Below the pieces are notes generated by a model, which was not told the origin of the DNA, ran no database searches, and saw only the letters and a list, made by a program, of their open reading frames with translations. Positions 44,424-52,479 of a DNA stretch of 64,000 nt are shown in pieces (positions within the stretch are counted from its first letter, which is position 1; every line of letters starts with the position of its first letter). A program made the position numbers and the translations under genes. Location of the stretch: contig NZ_CANMFS010000011.1 of NCBI RefSeq assembly GCF_947497275.1, positions 1 through 64,000 of the forward strand, read 5' to 3'. The stretch comes from an uncultured Sulfitobacter sp. (lineage in GTDB: Bacteria; Pseudomonadota; Alphaproteobacteria; Rhodobacterales; Rhodobacteraceae).

Positions 44424-46082
44424 TCAGCTTGGATCGCGCCAGCGGTTGGCAATGGGATAGCGCCGGTCAAGCCAGAACGCACCCTTGGTCAGGCGCGGCC
44501 CCGGTGCGGACTGAAAGCGTTTGTACTCTGAGATATAGATCAGGTGCTCGACCTTCCTGACCGTCTCGCGGGCAAAGCCTGCTGCGACGCAATCGGCGAC
44601 CGATCCATCCTGATCGACCAGAATTTCCAGAATCGCGTCCAGCTCGGGATAATCGGGCAGGCTGTCGCTGTCTTTTTGGTCCGCGCGCAGCTCGGCGGTA
44701 GGCGCCTTGGTGATGATGTTCTCGGGGATCACCCCGCCCTGCGGCCCCATCATCCAGTCCGCGTAATTCTCATTGCGCCAACGACACGTCTCGAACACCC
44801 GCATCTTATACAGATCCTTGATCGGATTATAGCCGCCCGACATATCGCCATAGATCGTGGCATAGCCCACCGCCACCTCGGACTTGTTACCGGTGGTCAA
44901 CAGCATTTCGCCGAACTTGTTGCTGATCGCCATCAACAGCAGCCCGCGCAGGCGGCTCTGGATGTTCTCTTCGGCGATGTCCGGCGCGGTCCCTTCGAAC
45001 AGCGGCGCGAGCGTCGCGGTAATCGCATCGCGGCCTTGCGTGATCGGCACATAATCATAGCGGACGCCCAGAGCGCGGGCGCACTCCTCGGCATCTTTCA
45101 GGGACGCATCGGATGTATATTCCGACGGCAGCATTACACAGCGCACGTTATCAGGGCCAAGCGCGTCCGTGGCGATGGTCGCCACGATCGCCGAATCGAC
45201 CCCGCCCGACATGCCCAGCAGCACTTTCGTAAACCCGGTCTTGCGCATGTAATCGCGCAATCCAAGCACCATCACCCGGTAATCCTGCGCATAGGCGCTG
45301 TCGTGCACGGCTTTGTCACCCTCGACGATGCGCCAGCCGTCCGGCCCCCGTTCCAGATCGACGTGGCGGATCACCTCGTCAAATTCGGGAAACTGGAACG
45401 CCAGCTTGCCACCAGGGTTCAGGCCGAAACTCGCGCCGTCAAACACCTGATCGTCCTGACCGCCCACCATGTTGAGATAGATCAGCGGTAAATCCGTCTC
45501 GATCACCCGCGCCACCATGTGATTGAGCCGGGTGTCGTGCTTGCCGCGATAGTAGGGTGAACCGTTTGGCACCAACAGGAATTCCGCACCCGTTTCGGCC
45601 AGCGTCTCGGCCACGTCCGGGTGCCACGCATCCTCGCAAATGGGCGATCCGACCCGCGTATCGCCCACCGAATAGGGCCCGCCCAGCGGCCCGCTGTCAA
45701 ACACGCGCACTTCATCGAACACCGTCTCGTTGGGCAGATGATGCTTGAGCACCCGGCTCGCGATATTGCCGCCCTTCAGAATAACGTAGGCGTTGAACAA
45801 CTCCGCCCCCTCTGCCCAAGGCGTACCGATGGCCAGCGCCGGGCCGTCCGCGCAATCGACGGCAAGTGCTTCGAGATGGGTCATCGCATCGGTCTGGAAC
45901 GCGGCCTTCATCACCAGATCCTGCGCGTTGTACCCGGCCAGGAACATCTCCGGCAGCGCCACCAGATCGGCACCCCCCGCGCGCCCCGCCTCCCACGCCT
46001 TGCGCGCCAGGGCGGCGTTTCCGGCCAGATCGCCGACCGTGGGGTTCAACTGGCCCAGTGTGATGCGAAACCGCTCTGCCAT
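44424..46082 (-). CDS. nadE: Glutamine-dependent NAD+ synthetase
   Basis: This 552-residue two-domain enzyme amidates deamido-NAD to NAD with glutamine as nitrogen source. The N-terminal nitrilase-type amidase has the Glu-Lys-Cys triad in ALPEMFLAGY, KHHLPNETVFDE and SPICEDAWHP. The C-terminal synthetase has the ATP pyrophosphatase loop LLGMSGGVDSAIVA and the TGNKSEVAVGY segment. ATG 46082 begins the conserved MAERFRITLGQLNP; the frame stays open to 46424 without similarity. It completes the pathway with nadD in this window. Confidence 0.96.
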   Translation of the reverse strand: MAERFRITLGQLNPTVGDLAGNAALARKAWEAGRAGGADLVALPEMFLAGYNAQDLVMKAAFQTDAMTHLEALAVDCADGPALAIGTPWAEGAELFNAYVILKGGNIASRVLKHHLPNETVFDEVRVFDSGPLGGPYSVGDTRVGSPICEDAWHPDVAETLAETGAEFLLVPNGSPYYRGKHDTRLNHMVARVIETDLPLIYLNMVGGQDDQVFDGASFGLNPGGKLAFQFPEFDEVIRHVDLERGPDGWRIVEGDKAVHDSAYAQDYRVMVLGLRDYMRKTGFTKVLLGMSGGVDSAIVATIATDALGPDNVRCVMLPSEYTSDASLKDAEECARALGVRYDYVPITQGRDAITATLAPLFEGTAPDIAEENIQSRLRGLLLMAISNKFGEMLLTTGNKSEVAVGYATIYGDMSGGYNPIKDLYKMRVFETCRWRNENYADWMMGPQGGVIPENIITKAPTAELRADQKDSDSLPDYPELDAILEILVDQDGSVADCVAAGFARETVRKVEHLIYISEYKRFQSAPGPRLTKGAFWLDRRYPIANRWRDPS

Positions 46083-46266
46083 TATCAAGGCCCCTTTTCC
46101 TGCAATGTCTGTGATGTAGCAGATCACCGTCCGAGGGAAAGCCCGCAATCCGCGCGCGTATTGGCACCGGGTGCCGCAGCCCGCCGATACCGGCAAAAGG
46201 TCGTTGCCCCCCGTTCCACCGCCCCTTAGGCTGTGCCGGACCGATGCCCAACCCGACAGGACCGCC

Positions 46267-47727
46267 ATGCCCTTCTCCCGCCTGATCCTCGCCGCCGCCC
46301 TTGCGCCGCTTCTCGCCGGCACCCCCGCGTTCGCGCAGAACACGCAGGTGCTGAGCAAACAATACGACGACGGCGGCGTGTACGAAGGCACGTTCAAGGA
46401 CGGCCTGCAACACGGCACCGGCACCTACCGGCTACCCAACGGATACGAATACTCCGGCCAGTGGGTTGAAGGCGAGATCCGCGGCAAGGGCGTCGCGCGC
46501 TTTCCCAACGGCTCGGTCTACGAGGGCGACTTCTCCAAAGGCAAACCCGACGGCATCGGCAAGATCACGATGGCCGACGGCGGCACCTACGAGGGCGAGT
46601 GGGAAGCGGGCAGCATCATGGGACAGGGCGTCGCCATCCACGCCACCGGCGAACGCTACGAGGGCGGCTTCCGCAATGGCAAGCGCCACGGCAAAGGCGT
46701 GCTGCAAACGGCGGACGGTTATGAATACAAAGGCGATTGGGTCGACGGGGTGGCCACCGGACAGGCCGTCATCGATGACGTCGAAGGCGCGGTCTATGAA
46801 GGCACCGTCGTCAACGGCGCGCGCTCGGGGCTGGGCAAGCTGACCCATCCCGAAGGCTTCACGCTGGAAGGCACCTGGGCCGACGGGCAGCTGAACGGCA
46901 CGGGCACGATCCTTCAGGCCAACGGCGACACCTACGAAGGCGATCTGGTGGACGGCCGCCGCGAGGGCATCGGCAAATCCACCACCACCTCGGGCGACGT
47001 CTACGAGGGCGCCTACCTGAACGACCAACGCTACGGGCAGGGTAAGTTCACCGGTGCGGACGGCTATGTCTACGAAGGCCAGTGGGTCGAGGGCCGTGCC
47101 GAAGGCGAAGGCACCGTGACCTACCCCGACGGCTCGGTCCAGTCGGGTACGTTCATCGACAATCTCGCCCAGGGACAGGGCAAGATCACCTATCCCGACG
47201 GCTCTACCTACACTGGCGATTGGGTCGGCGGCGTGATTGAGGGTCAAGGCACCGCGACCTATCCCAACGGCATGGTTTACGAGGGCGGCTTTGTGAACGC
47301 GCGCAACGAAGGCCAGGGCACGCTCACCTACGCGGACGGGCGCACCTACGTCGGCAACTGGAAAGACGGCCTACGCCACGGCAAAGGCACTGCGACCTAT
47401 CCCGACGGTACCGTCTACGTCGGTGAATTCGTCGATGGCCGCCGCGAGGGACAGGGCAAGATCACCATGCCCAGCGGTTTCGTCTACGAGGGCGCATGGT
47501 CACAGGGCGAAATTGACGGTCAGGGCACCGCGACCTACGCCAACGGCGATGTCTACGAAGGCACGTTCGTGGCGGGCAAGCGGCAGGGACAGGGCACGAT
47601 GCGCTACGCCACCGGCGAAGAGGCGGCGGGCGCGTGGGACAACGGTACCCTGCAGGAAGCCAGCGAAGACGCAACCGATGCGGCACCGGCGGACGGCTCC
47701 GACGCCGAGGCACCGGCGCCCGAGTAA
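46267..47727 (+). CDS. Exported MORN-repeat protein with about 19 repeats
   Basis: This 486-residue protein starts with a signal peptide (MPFSRLILAAALAPLLAGTPAFAQ). After that it consists of about 19 MORN units of ~23 residues, each with a YEGxWxxG(...)G-type core (for example YEGTFKDGLQHGTGTYRLP). MORN repeats form a beta-sheet ladder that binds lipids or proteins. No catalytic domain is present, so the protein probably scaffolds something at the envelope. The acidic tail ends in DAEAPAPE. Start ATG 46267 is the first codon of the signal. Frequent in this bacterial group, but function unknown. Confidence 0.88.
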   Translation: MPFSRLILAAALAPLLAGTPAFAQNTQVLSKQYDDGGVYEGTFKDGLQHGTGTYRLPNGYEYSGQWVEGEIRGKGVARFPNGSVYEGDFSKGKPDGIGKITMADGGTYEGEWEAGSIMGQGVAIHATGERYEGGFRNGKRHGKGVLQTADGYEYKGDWVDGVATGQAVIDDVEGAVYEGTVVNGARSGLGKLTHPEGFTLEGTWADGQLNGTGTILQANGDTYEGDLVDGRREGIGKSTTTSGDVYEGAYLNDQRYGQGKFTGADGYVYEGQWVEGRAEGEGTVTYPDGSVQSGTFIDNLAQGQGKITYPDGSTYTGDWVGGVIEGQGTATYPNGMVYEGGFVNARNEGQGTLTYADGRTYVGNWKDGLRHGKGTATYPDGTVYVGEFVDGRREGQGKITMPSGFVYEGAWSQGEIDGQGTATYANGDVYEGTFVAGKRQGQGTMRYATGEEAAGAWDNGTLQEASEDATDAAPADGSDAEAPAPE

Positions 47728-47733
47728 TTCCGA

Positions 47734-48483
47734 TCAGCGGTCCAGCGGTCGGTAGAACGCGTTGCGCTCCATCATGCCCATGAATTGATAACCTGCGGTG
47801 GGACACATTTCGCGCAGGTTTTGCGCGGTCTCTTCGGGCTCCTGCCCGACAAGCGTTTCCAGAACGATCAGCGGCTGGCTGTCGCTTATAATGCGCCGCG
47901 CCCCCTCCAGCGCGGGCCATTCGTGCCCTTCCACATCCAGTTGCACGATCGTGACCTTGCGCCCCTCCGGCACCAGATCATCCAACCGCCGCATCTGCAC
48001 ATCCACGGTCTGCCCCTCGATCGGCGCATCCACGATCCGTGACATCCCGCCCAACGGTGCGCCGCCCGATTTGGCGATCTTCAACGGCAACACCGCCGCC
48101 TCCCGCCCAACGGCAACCGGCGAAAGCTTGACGTTCTTCAGCCCGTTGAAGGCAATCGTGTGCGTCGTGGCGGCAAATCCCGTCGGGTTCGGCTCGAACG
48201 AATGAATGAACGCACCCCGCGTGGCCGTGCGCGACAGGATCGGCAGGAAATCCCCGATGAACGCACCGCCGCTGATGACATCGCCATTGTCCATGAACTG
48301 CTGCATGATTTTCAGCGTGCGCGGCTCGTTCACCTTGCCCGCAAGCAACAGCTTGGCGACCTCTCGGGTCCTGAATTCTTCTGGGATGCAATAGAAGCCG
48401 TATTGGTTCACGGCCTTGAGATGGGGAAAGTCTGAAACAGGGTCTGCCACGGTATTCTGCGCGCCTATGATCGTTTCGCACAC
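47734..48483 (-). CDS. FkbM-family methyltransferase
   Basis: This 249-residue SAM-dependent methyltransferase of the FkbM family has a SAM loop around GGAFIGDFLPILS and HSFEPNPTGFAAT, and a later strand VTIVQLDVEGHEWPALEGA that carries the conserved acidic and His residues. FkbM enzymes methylate hydroxyls of sugars, lipids or antibiotics. The convergent MORN gene ends six bases away. Substrate unknown. Confidence 0.85.
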   Translation of the reverse strand: MCETIIGAQNTVADPVSDFPHLKAVNQYGFYCIPEEFRTREVAKLLLAGKVNEPRTLKIMQQFMDNGDVISGGAFIGDFLPILSRTATRGAFIHSFEPNPTGFAATTHTIAFNGLKNVKLSPVAVGREAAVLPLKIAKSGGAPLGGMSRIVDAPIEGQTVDVQMRRLDDLVPEGRKVTIVQLDVEGHEWPALEGARRIISDSQPLIVLETLVGQEPEETAQNLREMCPTAGYQFMGMMERNAFYRPLDR

Positions 48484-48532
48484 CGTACAGACGCCCGCGC
48501 CGGACGCAAGGCCGCAGCCTTCGGTCTATCCG

Positions 48533-49213
48533 TCACACGCCGAACAGCGTGTCGAACGACTGTCGCCCCAAGGATGTAAAGGCAACGACCCTGCTGCCCG
48601 GCGCGCGGCTGGCCCAGCCCAGCGCCTCCATCCGCGCCAGCATCGCCCGGCCGACCGACCCCGCCAGATGATTGCGCCGCGCGCTCCAGTCCAGACAGGC
48701 TCGGCACAGCGGCGCCTTGGCCCGCGTCAATGCCGCCAGATCCACACCGAAATCCGCGACAAATTGCTTCCCCGCATCGGTCAGCGTGACCTCGTCATCG
48801 TGCACGTTCAAAAGCCCACGCGCCGTCATTGCGTCGAACATCGCGATGCCGCGCGCACCGGCAAGGTGGTTGTAGCACACGCGCGCCTCGCGGAGCGCGG
48901 CGTCGCGCGGGCCGGTGCGGGTGCGCAAATGCCCCTCGCCCGAGGCCAGCCCCATCAGCGCCTCAAGGACCGCCGCAACCTCAGGACCGCTCAGCGAGAC
49001 GTACTTGTGCCGCCCTGACTTGCGCGCCTGCGTCAGGCCGCCCGCCTCCAGCTTGGCCAGATGCGCGCTCGCGGTCTGGACGGTCACACCCGCCTCGGCG
49101 GCCAGTTCGGTCGCTGTCAACGCCTTGCCGCTCATCAGCGCCGTCAGGATATTGGCGCGCGCCGGATCACCGATGAGCGCCGCGATGCGGGAAATGTCAG
49201 GGCCTTCTTTCAT
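48533..49213 (-). CDS. ArsR/SmtB-type winged-helix regulator
   Basis: This 226-residue regulator has an N-terminal ArsR-type winged helix (GDPARANILTALMSGKALTATELAAEAGVTVQTASAHLAKL, residues ~16-55). A second C-terminal region of ~130 residues, absent in small ArsR proteins, has cysteines (CRACLDWSARR) that might sense metal, redox or ligand. It is divergent from a NIPSNAP and an antibiotic-monooxygenase gene, and a palindrome in the shared spacer may be its operator. Confidence 0.85.
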   Translation of the reverse strand: MKEGPDISRIAALIGDPARANILTALMSGKALTATELAAEAGVTVQTASAHLAKLEAGGLTQARKSGRHKYVSLSGPEVAAVLEALMGLASGEGHLRTRTGPRDAALREARVCYNHLAGARGIAMFDAMTARGLLNVHDDEVTLTDAGKQFVADFGVDLAALTRAKAPLCRACLDWSARRNHLAGSVGRAMLARMEALGWASRAPGSRVVAFTSLGRQSFDTLFGV

Positions 49214-49226
49214 AGTTCGACCGTAA

Positions 49227-49239
49227 GCGAAGCATTCGC
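49227..49239. promoter_or_regulatory. Candidate operator palindrome
   Basis: GCGAA-GCA-TTCGC is a perfect 5-base inverted repeat in the 72-base spacer between the ArsR-type regulator and the divergent NIPSNAP gene. Binding by that regulator is inferred from position only. Confidence 0.3.
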
Positions 49240-49285
49240 GCCGCGCAACACGCTATCTTCACGTTGCATATCGAAAGGACCCGCC

Positions 49286-49609
49286 ATGCTGACCTGCATC
49301 ATCCGCTATCACATCGACCCGACGAAACACGCGCAGTTCGCGCAATACGCCCGCAACTGGGGCCAAGCAATCCCGCGCTGCGGCGCGGATCTGATCGGCT
49401 ATTACGCCCCGCACGAAGGATCGTCGACGCTGGCCTACGGCATCTACAACATCGCGTCGCTCGCCGCCTACGAGGCCTATCGCGCCCGGCTGGCGGAGGA
49501 TCCGCTGGGCCGGGAAAATTATGCCTTTGCGCAGTCGGAGAAATTCCTGCTACGCGAGGACAGAACCTTCCTTACCCTCGCCTCTGGCCCGCATGGAGAC
49601 ACATCATGA
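49286..49609 (+). CDS. NIPSNAP-family protein
   Basis: This 107-residue protein shows a dimeric alpha/beta barrel of the NIPSNAP/ABM superfamily (TCIIRYHIDPTKHAQFAQYARNW...; GYYAPHEGSS). Small members are often oxygenases or stress-linked, but no specific reaction is known here. Its stop overlaps the start of the next gene (ATGA), so the two are translationally coupled, and both are probably controlled by the divergent ArsR-type regulator. Confidence 0.85.
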   Translation: MLTCIIRYHIDPTKHAQFAQYARNWGQAIPRCGADLIGYYAPHEGSSTLAYGIYNIASLAAYEAYRARLAEDPLGRENYAFAQSEKFLLREDRTFLTLASGPHGDTS

Positions 49610-49950
49610 TCGCCGTCATCTTCGAAGTCATGCCGCATCCCGACCGCAAACAGGATTACCTCGACATGGCCGCCCAGATGCGGCCACTGGTCGACCAGAT
49701 CGACGGTTTCATTTCGGTCGAGAGATTCCAGAGCCTGACAAACCCCGACAAACTCCTATCGCTTTCGTTTTTCCGCGACGAAGCGGCGCTGGATGAATGG
49801 CGGCGGCTGTCGCAGCACCGTTCTGCCCAGAAGGCCGGGCGGAACGTGTTTTTCGCAGATTACCGCCTGCGCATCGCCCACGTCATGCGCGATTACGGCA
49901 TGACCGACCGCGAAGAAGCCCCCGCAGACAGCAAGGCGCTGCACGGCTGA
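49606..49950 (+). CDS. Antibiotic-biosynthesis-monooxygenase-type protein
   Basis: This 114-residue ABM-domain protein (MIAVIFEVMPHPDRKQDYLDM; GFISVERFQSLTNPDKLLSLSFF) belongs to the same ferredoxin-like superfamily as its upstream NIPSNAP partner and may form a heterodimer with it. Family members oxidise quinol or aromatic substrates without a cofactor. The late region RRLSQHRSAQKAGR contains the His expected near the pocket. It overlaps the preceding gene by four bases. Confidence 0.85.
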   Translation: MIAVIFEVMPHPDRKQDYLDMAAQMRPLVDQIDGFISVERFQSLTNPDKLLSLSFFRDEAALDEWRRLSQHRSAQKAGRNVFFADYRLRIAHVMRDYGMTDREEAPADSKALHG

Positions 49951-49998
49951 CGCTGCGGTACGGGCGGTGTACGTCCGGTGTACAGTCTGTGCCGCCTC

Positions 49999-51525
49999 TC
50001 AAACGACCTCGCCGGCATCGAGCTTCGACAGAACCGCCTGCGCATCCGACAACACGGTTTCGCGCTTTTCTTCGTCCATCCGGTCCCATGTGGCGTACAT
50101 GTTCCCCATGCGCGGATTGTCGGAAAACCGGTCGCGGTGCCGGTCGAGAAAGTGCCAGTAAAGCGTGTTGAACGGGCACGACCCCTCGCCCGTTTTCTTG
50201 GTGACACTATAGGCGCAGCCCTTGCAATAGTCCGACATGCGATTGATGTAAGACCCTGAAGACACATAAGGTTTCGACGCAATCACACCGCCGTCGGCGA
50301 ACTGGCTCATGCCCACAACATTGGGTGCCTCGACCCATTCATACGCGTCCGCGTAGACCTCAAGATACCACTCCGACACCTGCTGCGGGTCGATCCCGGC
50401 CAACAGCGCGAAGTTGCCCGTCACCATCAAACGCTGGATGTGATGGGCATAGGCATGCTCCTGCGTCTGACCCACGGCGGCCTCCATGCAGGCCATGTCC
50501 GTCTCACCACCCCAGTACATTGCGGGCAAATCACGCTTTTGTTTCAATACGTTGCGGGACGCATAGTCCGGCCCTTCGAGGAAATAGATGCCCCGCACAT
50601 ATTCGCGCCAGCCGATGATCTGGCGGATGAAGCCCTCCACCGCGTTGATAGGTGCATCGCCGTTGTCGTAAGCCTCCTGCGCCGCCTCGCAGACCTCCAT
50701 GGACCCCAAAAGCCCCATGTTGATATAGGGCGACAGGATCGCGTGAAACATGAACGGCTCGCCCGTCACCATCGCATCCTGATAGTCCCCGAATGTCGGC
50801 AGGGAATGCTTGACGAAATGCGCCAGCGCATCAAGCGCCTGCGCACGGGTGGTGGCGAAAGTGAACGGTCGCAGCGTGCCGAAATGATCCCCGAACTGGG
50901 CCTCTACGAGCGCCAGAACATCGCCCGTCACGTTGTCCGGCTCGAAGGTCAACGGCCCCTCGGGCGCGATGCTGCCCGGGGCGGGCTTGCGGTTGTCATG
51001 GTCGAAATTCCACTGACCGCCCGCCGGGTTGTCCCCGTCCATCAACAGACCCGTCTTGCGCCGCATCTCACGGTAAAAATACTCCATACGCAACGACTTG
51101 CGCCCTTTCGCCCAGCCCTCGAATTCGGCGTGCGTGGCGAGAAAGCGGTCGTCCGGCAGGATCCGCGTTTTGATCGGCGCATGGGTCAGCTTGTTGATCA
51201 GCCGCCACTCCCCCGGCTCGGTACAGATCACGCTTTCCGCCGCCGTCTGTTCGGCCCGGCGCAGGAGTTCTCCCACAATAGATCCTGCGTTGTCGGTATC
51301 ATCAAGCTGGGTATAGGCGACGGTCCAGCCGTCGTTCTCAAGGGCTGCGGCGAACTTGCGCATCGCGGCAAAGATCAGCGCGATCTTCTTGGGGTGATGG
51401 CGTACGTACGTCGCCTCCTCCACTACCTCCGCCATGACGACAGTATCCCTGTCCTTGCAGCCCTCGCGCAGCGCGCTCAGCCCCTCGGACAGCTGATCGC
51501 CCAAGACAAGAACAAGCCGGCTCAC
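49999..51525 (-). CDS. FeS-type bacterial cryptochrome/(6-4) photolyase
   Basis: This 508-residue protein of the photolyase-related (DPRP/FeS-BCP) family binds FAD and a [4Fe-4S] cluster and, in known members, repairs (6-4) photoproducts or regulates light responses. An N-terminal RLVLVLGDQLSEG is the family's opening. The C-terminal cluster cysteines include CKGCAYSV and GEGSCPFNTLYWHFLDRH. The start is a GTG at 51525 that overlaps the SDR stop (GTGA), showing coupling. No lutein-type signal is visible. It is convergent with the monooxygenase gene. Confidence 0.9.
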   Translation of the reverse strand: MSRLVLVLGDQLSEGLSALREGCKDRDTVVMAEVVEEATYVRHHPKKIALIFAAMRKFAAALENDGWTVAYTQLDDTDNAGSIVGELLRRAEQTAAESVICTEPGEWRLINKLTHAPIKTRILPDDRFLATHAEFEGWAKGRKSLRMEYFYREMRRKTGLLMDGDNPAGGQWNFDHDNRKPAPGSIAPEGPLTFEPDNVTGDVLALVEAQFGDHFGTLRPFTFATTRAQALDALAHFVKHSLPTFGDYQDAMVTGEPFMFHAILSPYINMGLLGSMEVCEAAQEAYDNGDAPINAVEGFIRQIIGWREYVRGIYFLEGPDYASRNVLKQKRDLPAMYWGGETDMACMEAAVGQTQEHAYAHHIQRLMVTGNFALLAGIDPQQVSEWYLEVYADAYEWVEAPNVVGMSQFADGGVIASKPYVSSGSYINRMSDYCKGCAYSVTKKTGEGSCPFNTLYWHFLDRHRDRFSDNPRMGNMYATWDRMDEEKRETVLSDAQAVLSKLDAGEVV

Positions 51526-52187
51526 CAGACGATCTCCTTGTTGTCCCAATCGAAGAACCGACCGGTCTGGTCCGGCGACAGCCCGCCCAGCACGTCAACC
51601 AAGTTTTCCGCCGCCTCCTGCGGGGTCACGGACGGGTGGCGGCTAAGATAATCCTCCGTAAACGGTGTCGCGACCGTGCCGGGGTGATAGGCCACACAGA
51701 CCGCATCCGGGTGAGTGCGCGCAAGTTCGATCGCGGTGGTGTGCACGATCTGGTTCGCCGCTGCCTTCGCCGCGCGGTAGCTTGTCCAGCCGCCGGCCCT
51801 GTTGTCGCCGATGGAGCCGACACGCGCCGTCAGCACAGCGCACACGCTGCGCCCCCTGCGCGGCAAAAGGCGCGCTGCATGGCGCAGAACCAGGGCCGGG
51901 CCAATTGCATTGACCGCGAACTGGTCGGCCATCGCCCGCGCGGTCACGGCGCGGATCGTCTTTTCCGGCGCGGCACCGTCGATCTCAAGCGCACCGGACG
52001 CCACGATGATCGTCTCGAACGGACCGTCGAACGCCGACAGATGCCGCTCGACGCTGTTCTCGTCGGTGATGTCGAATCCCTCTGCGGAGCGGGACAGGCC
52101 CGTTACCTTTGCGCCCCGCCCGATGAGCAGTTCCCGCACAGCCGAGCCGATGCCGCCCGACGCTCCGATCAATAGCACATTTTCCAT
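51522..52187 (-). CDS. SDR-family oxidoreductase
   Basis: This 221-residue short-chain dehydrogenase has a glycine-rich NAD(P) motif (LLIGASGGIGSAV), an NNAG-like stretch (IVASGALEID) and the catalytic Tyr/Lys in SYRAAKAAANQIV. It is similar in size to C-factor-like SDRs found near photolyases. Its stop overlaps the photolyase start, so the two form one operon. The substrate is unknown. Confidence 0.88.
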   Translation of the reverse strand: MENVLLIGASGGIGSAVRELLIGRGAKVTGLSRSAEGFDITDENSVERHLSAFDGPFETIIVASGALEIDGAAPEKTIRAVTARAMADQFAVNAIGPALVLRHAARLLPRRGRSVCAVLTARVGSIGDNRAGGWTSYRAAKAAANQIVHTTAIELARTHPDAVCVAYHPGTVATPFTEDYLSRHPSVTPQEAAENLVDVLGGLSPDQTGRFFDWDNKEIVW

Positions 52188-52309
52188 ACAGCAGCAGTTA
52201 GAGCGGGCTGCGCGGCCTTCAACGCTTCATTCACGGCATCGGAGTGGCGGATACAAAACCTGCGAATACCCCCCTTCCCATCTTGAAAACCTCCGTTATA
52301 ACTGTCGGC

Positions 52310-52393
52310 ATGAACAACGCTGCATATACCCAGACCCCCGCGCAGATCCCTGCGTCGCTGCCGCGTGCCCTGCTGCTGCTAACCCGCCTCTGA
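52310..52393 (+). CDS. Leucine-rich leader peptide upstream of leuA
   Basis: A 27-codon open frame (MNNAAYTQTPAQIPASLPRA, then LLLLTRL and TGA) lies 86 bases before leuA. It contains a run of four consecutive leucine codons (CTG CTG CTG CTA, 52370-52381) and a final CTC. This is the classic layout of an attenuation leader: low charged tRNA-Leu would stall the ribosome on the run. No clear Shine-Dalgarno sequence precedes the ATG. The peptide is too short to be a conventional gene. Assignment rests on codon content and position. Confidence 0.7.
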   Translation: MNNAAYTQTPAQIPASLPRALLLLTRL

Positions 52394-52437
52394 GCGTGCC
52401 ATCCGGCGCGCCCGCTCAGGGGACCGTGCCGCGCGCC
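52387..52437 (+). promoter_or_regulatory. Candidate leuA attenuator: two mutually exclusive hairpins
   Basis: Hairpin A pairs CCTCTGAGCG (52387-52396) with CGCTCAGGGG (52413-52422), one T-G pair included. Hairpin B pairs GGCGCGC (52405-52411) with GCGCGCC (52431-52437). B's left arm is in A's loop, so they cannot form fully together. The leader-peptide stop codon falls in A's left arm. A stalled ribosome on the Leu codons would cover A and free B. There is no T run after either hairpin, so if this is transcription attenuation it would be atypical. Confidence 0.5.
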
Positions 52438-52479
52438 AAAGACAAACCAGCAACAGCAGCAAGACAGAAAGCCAATCAC

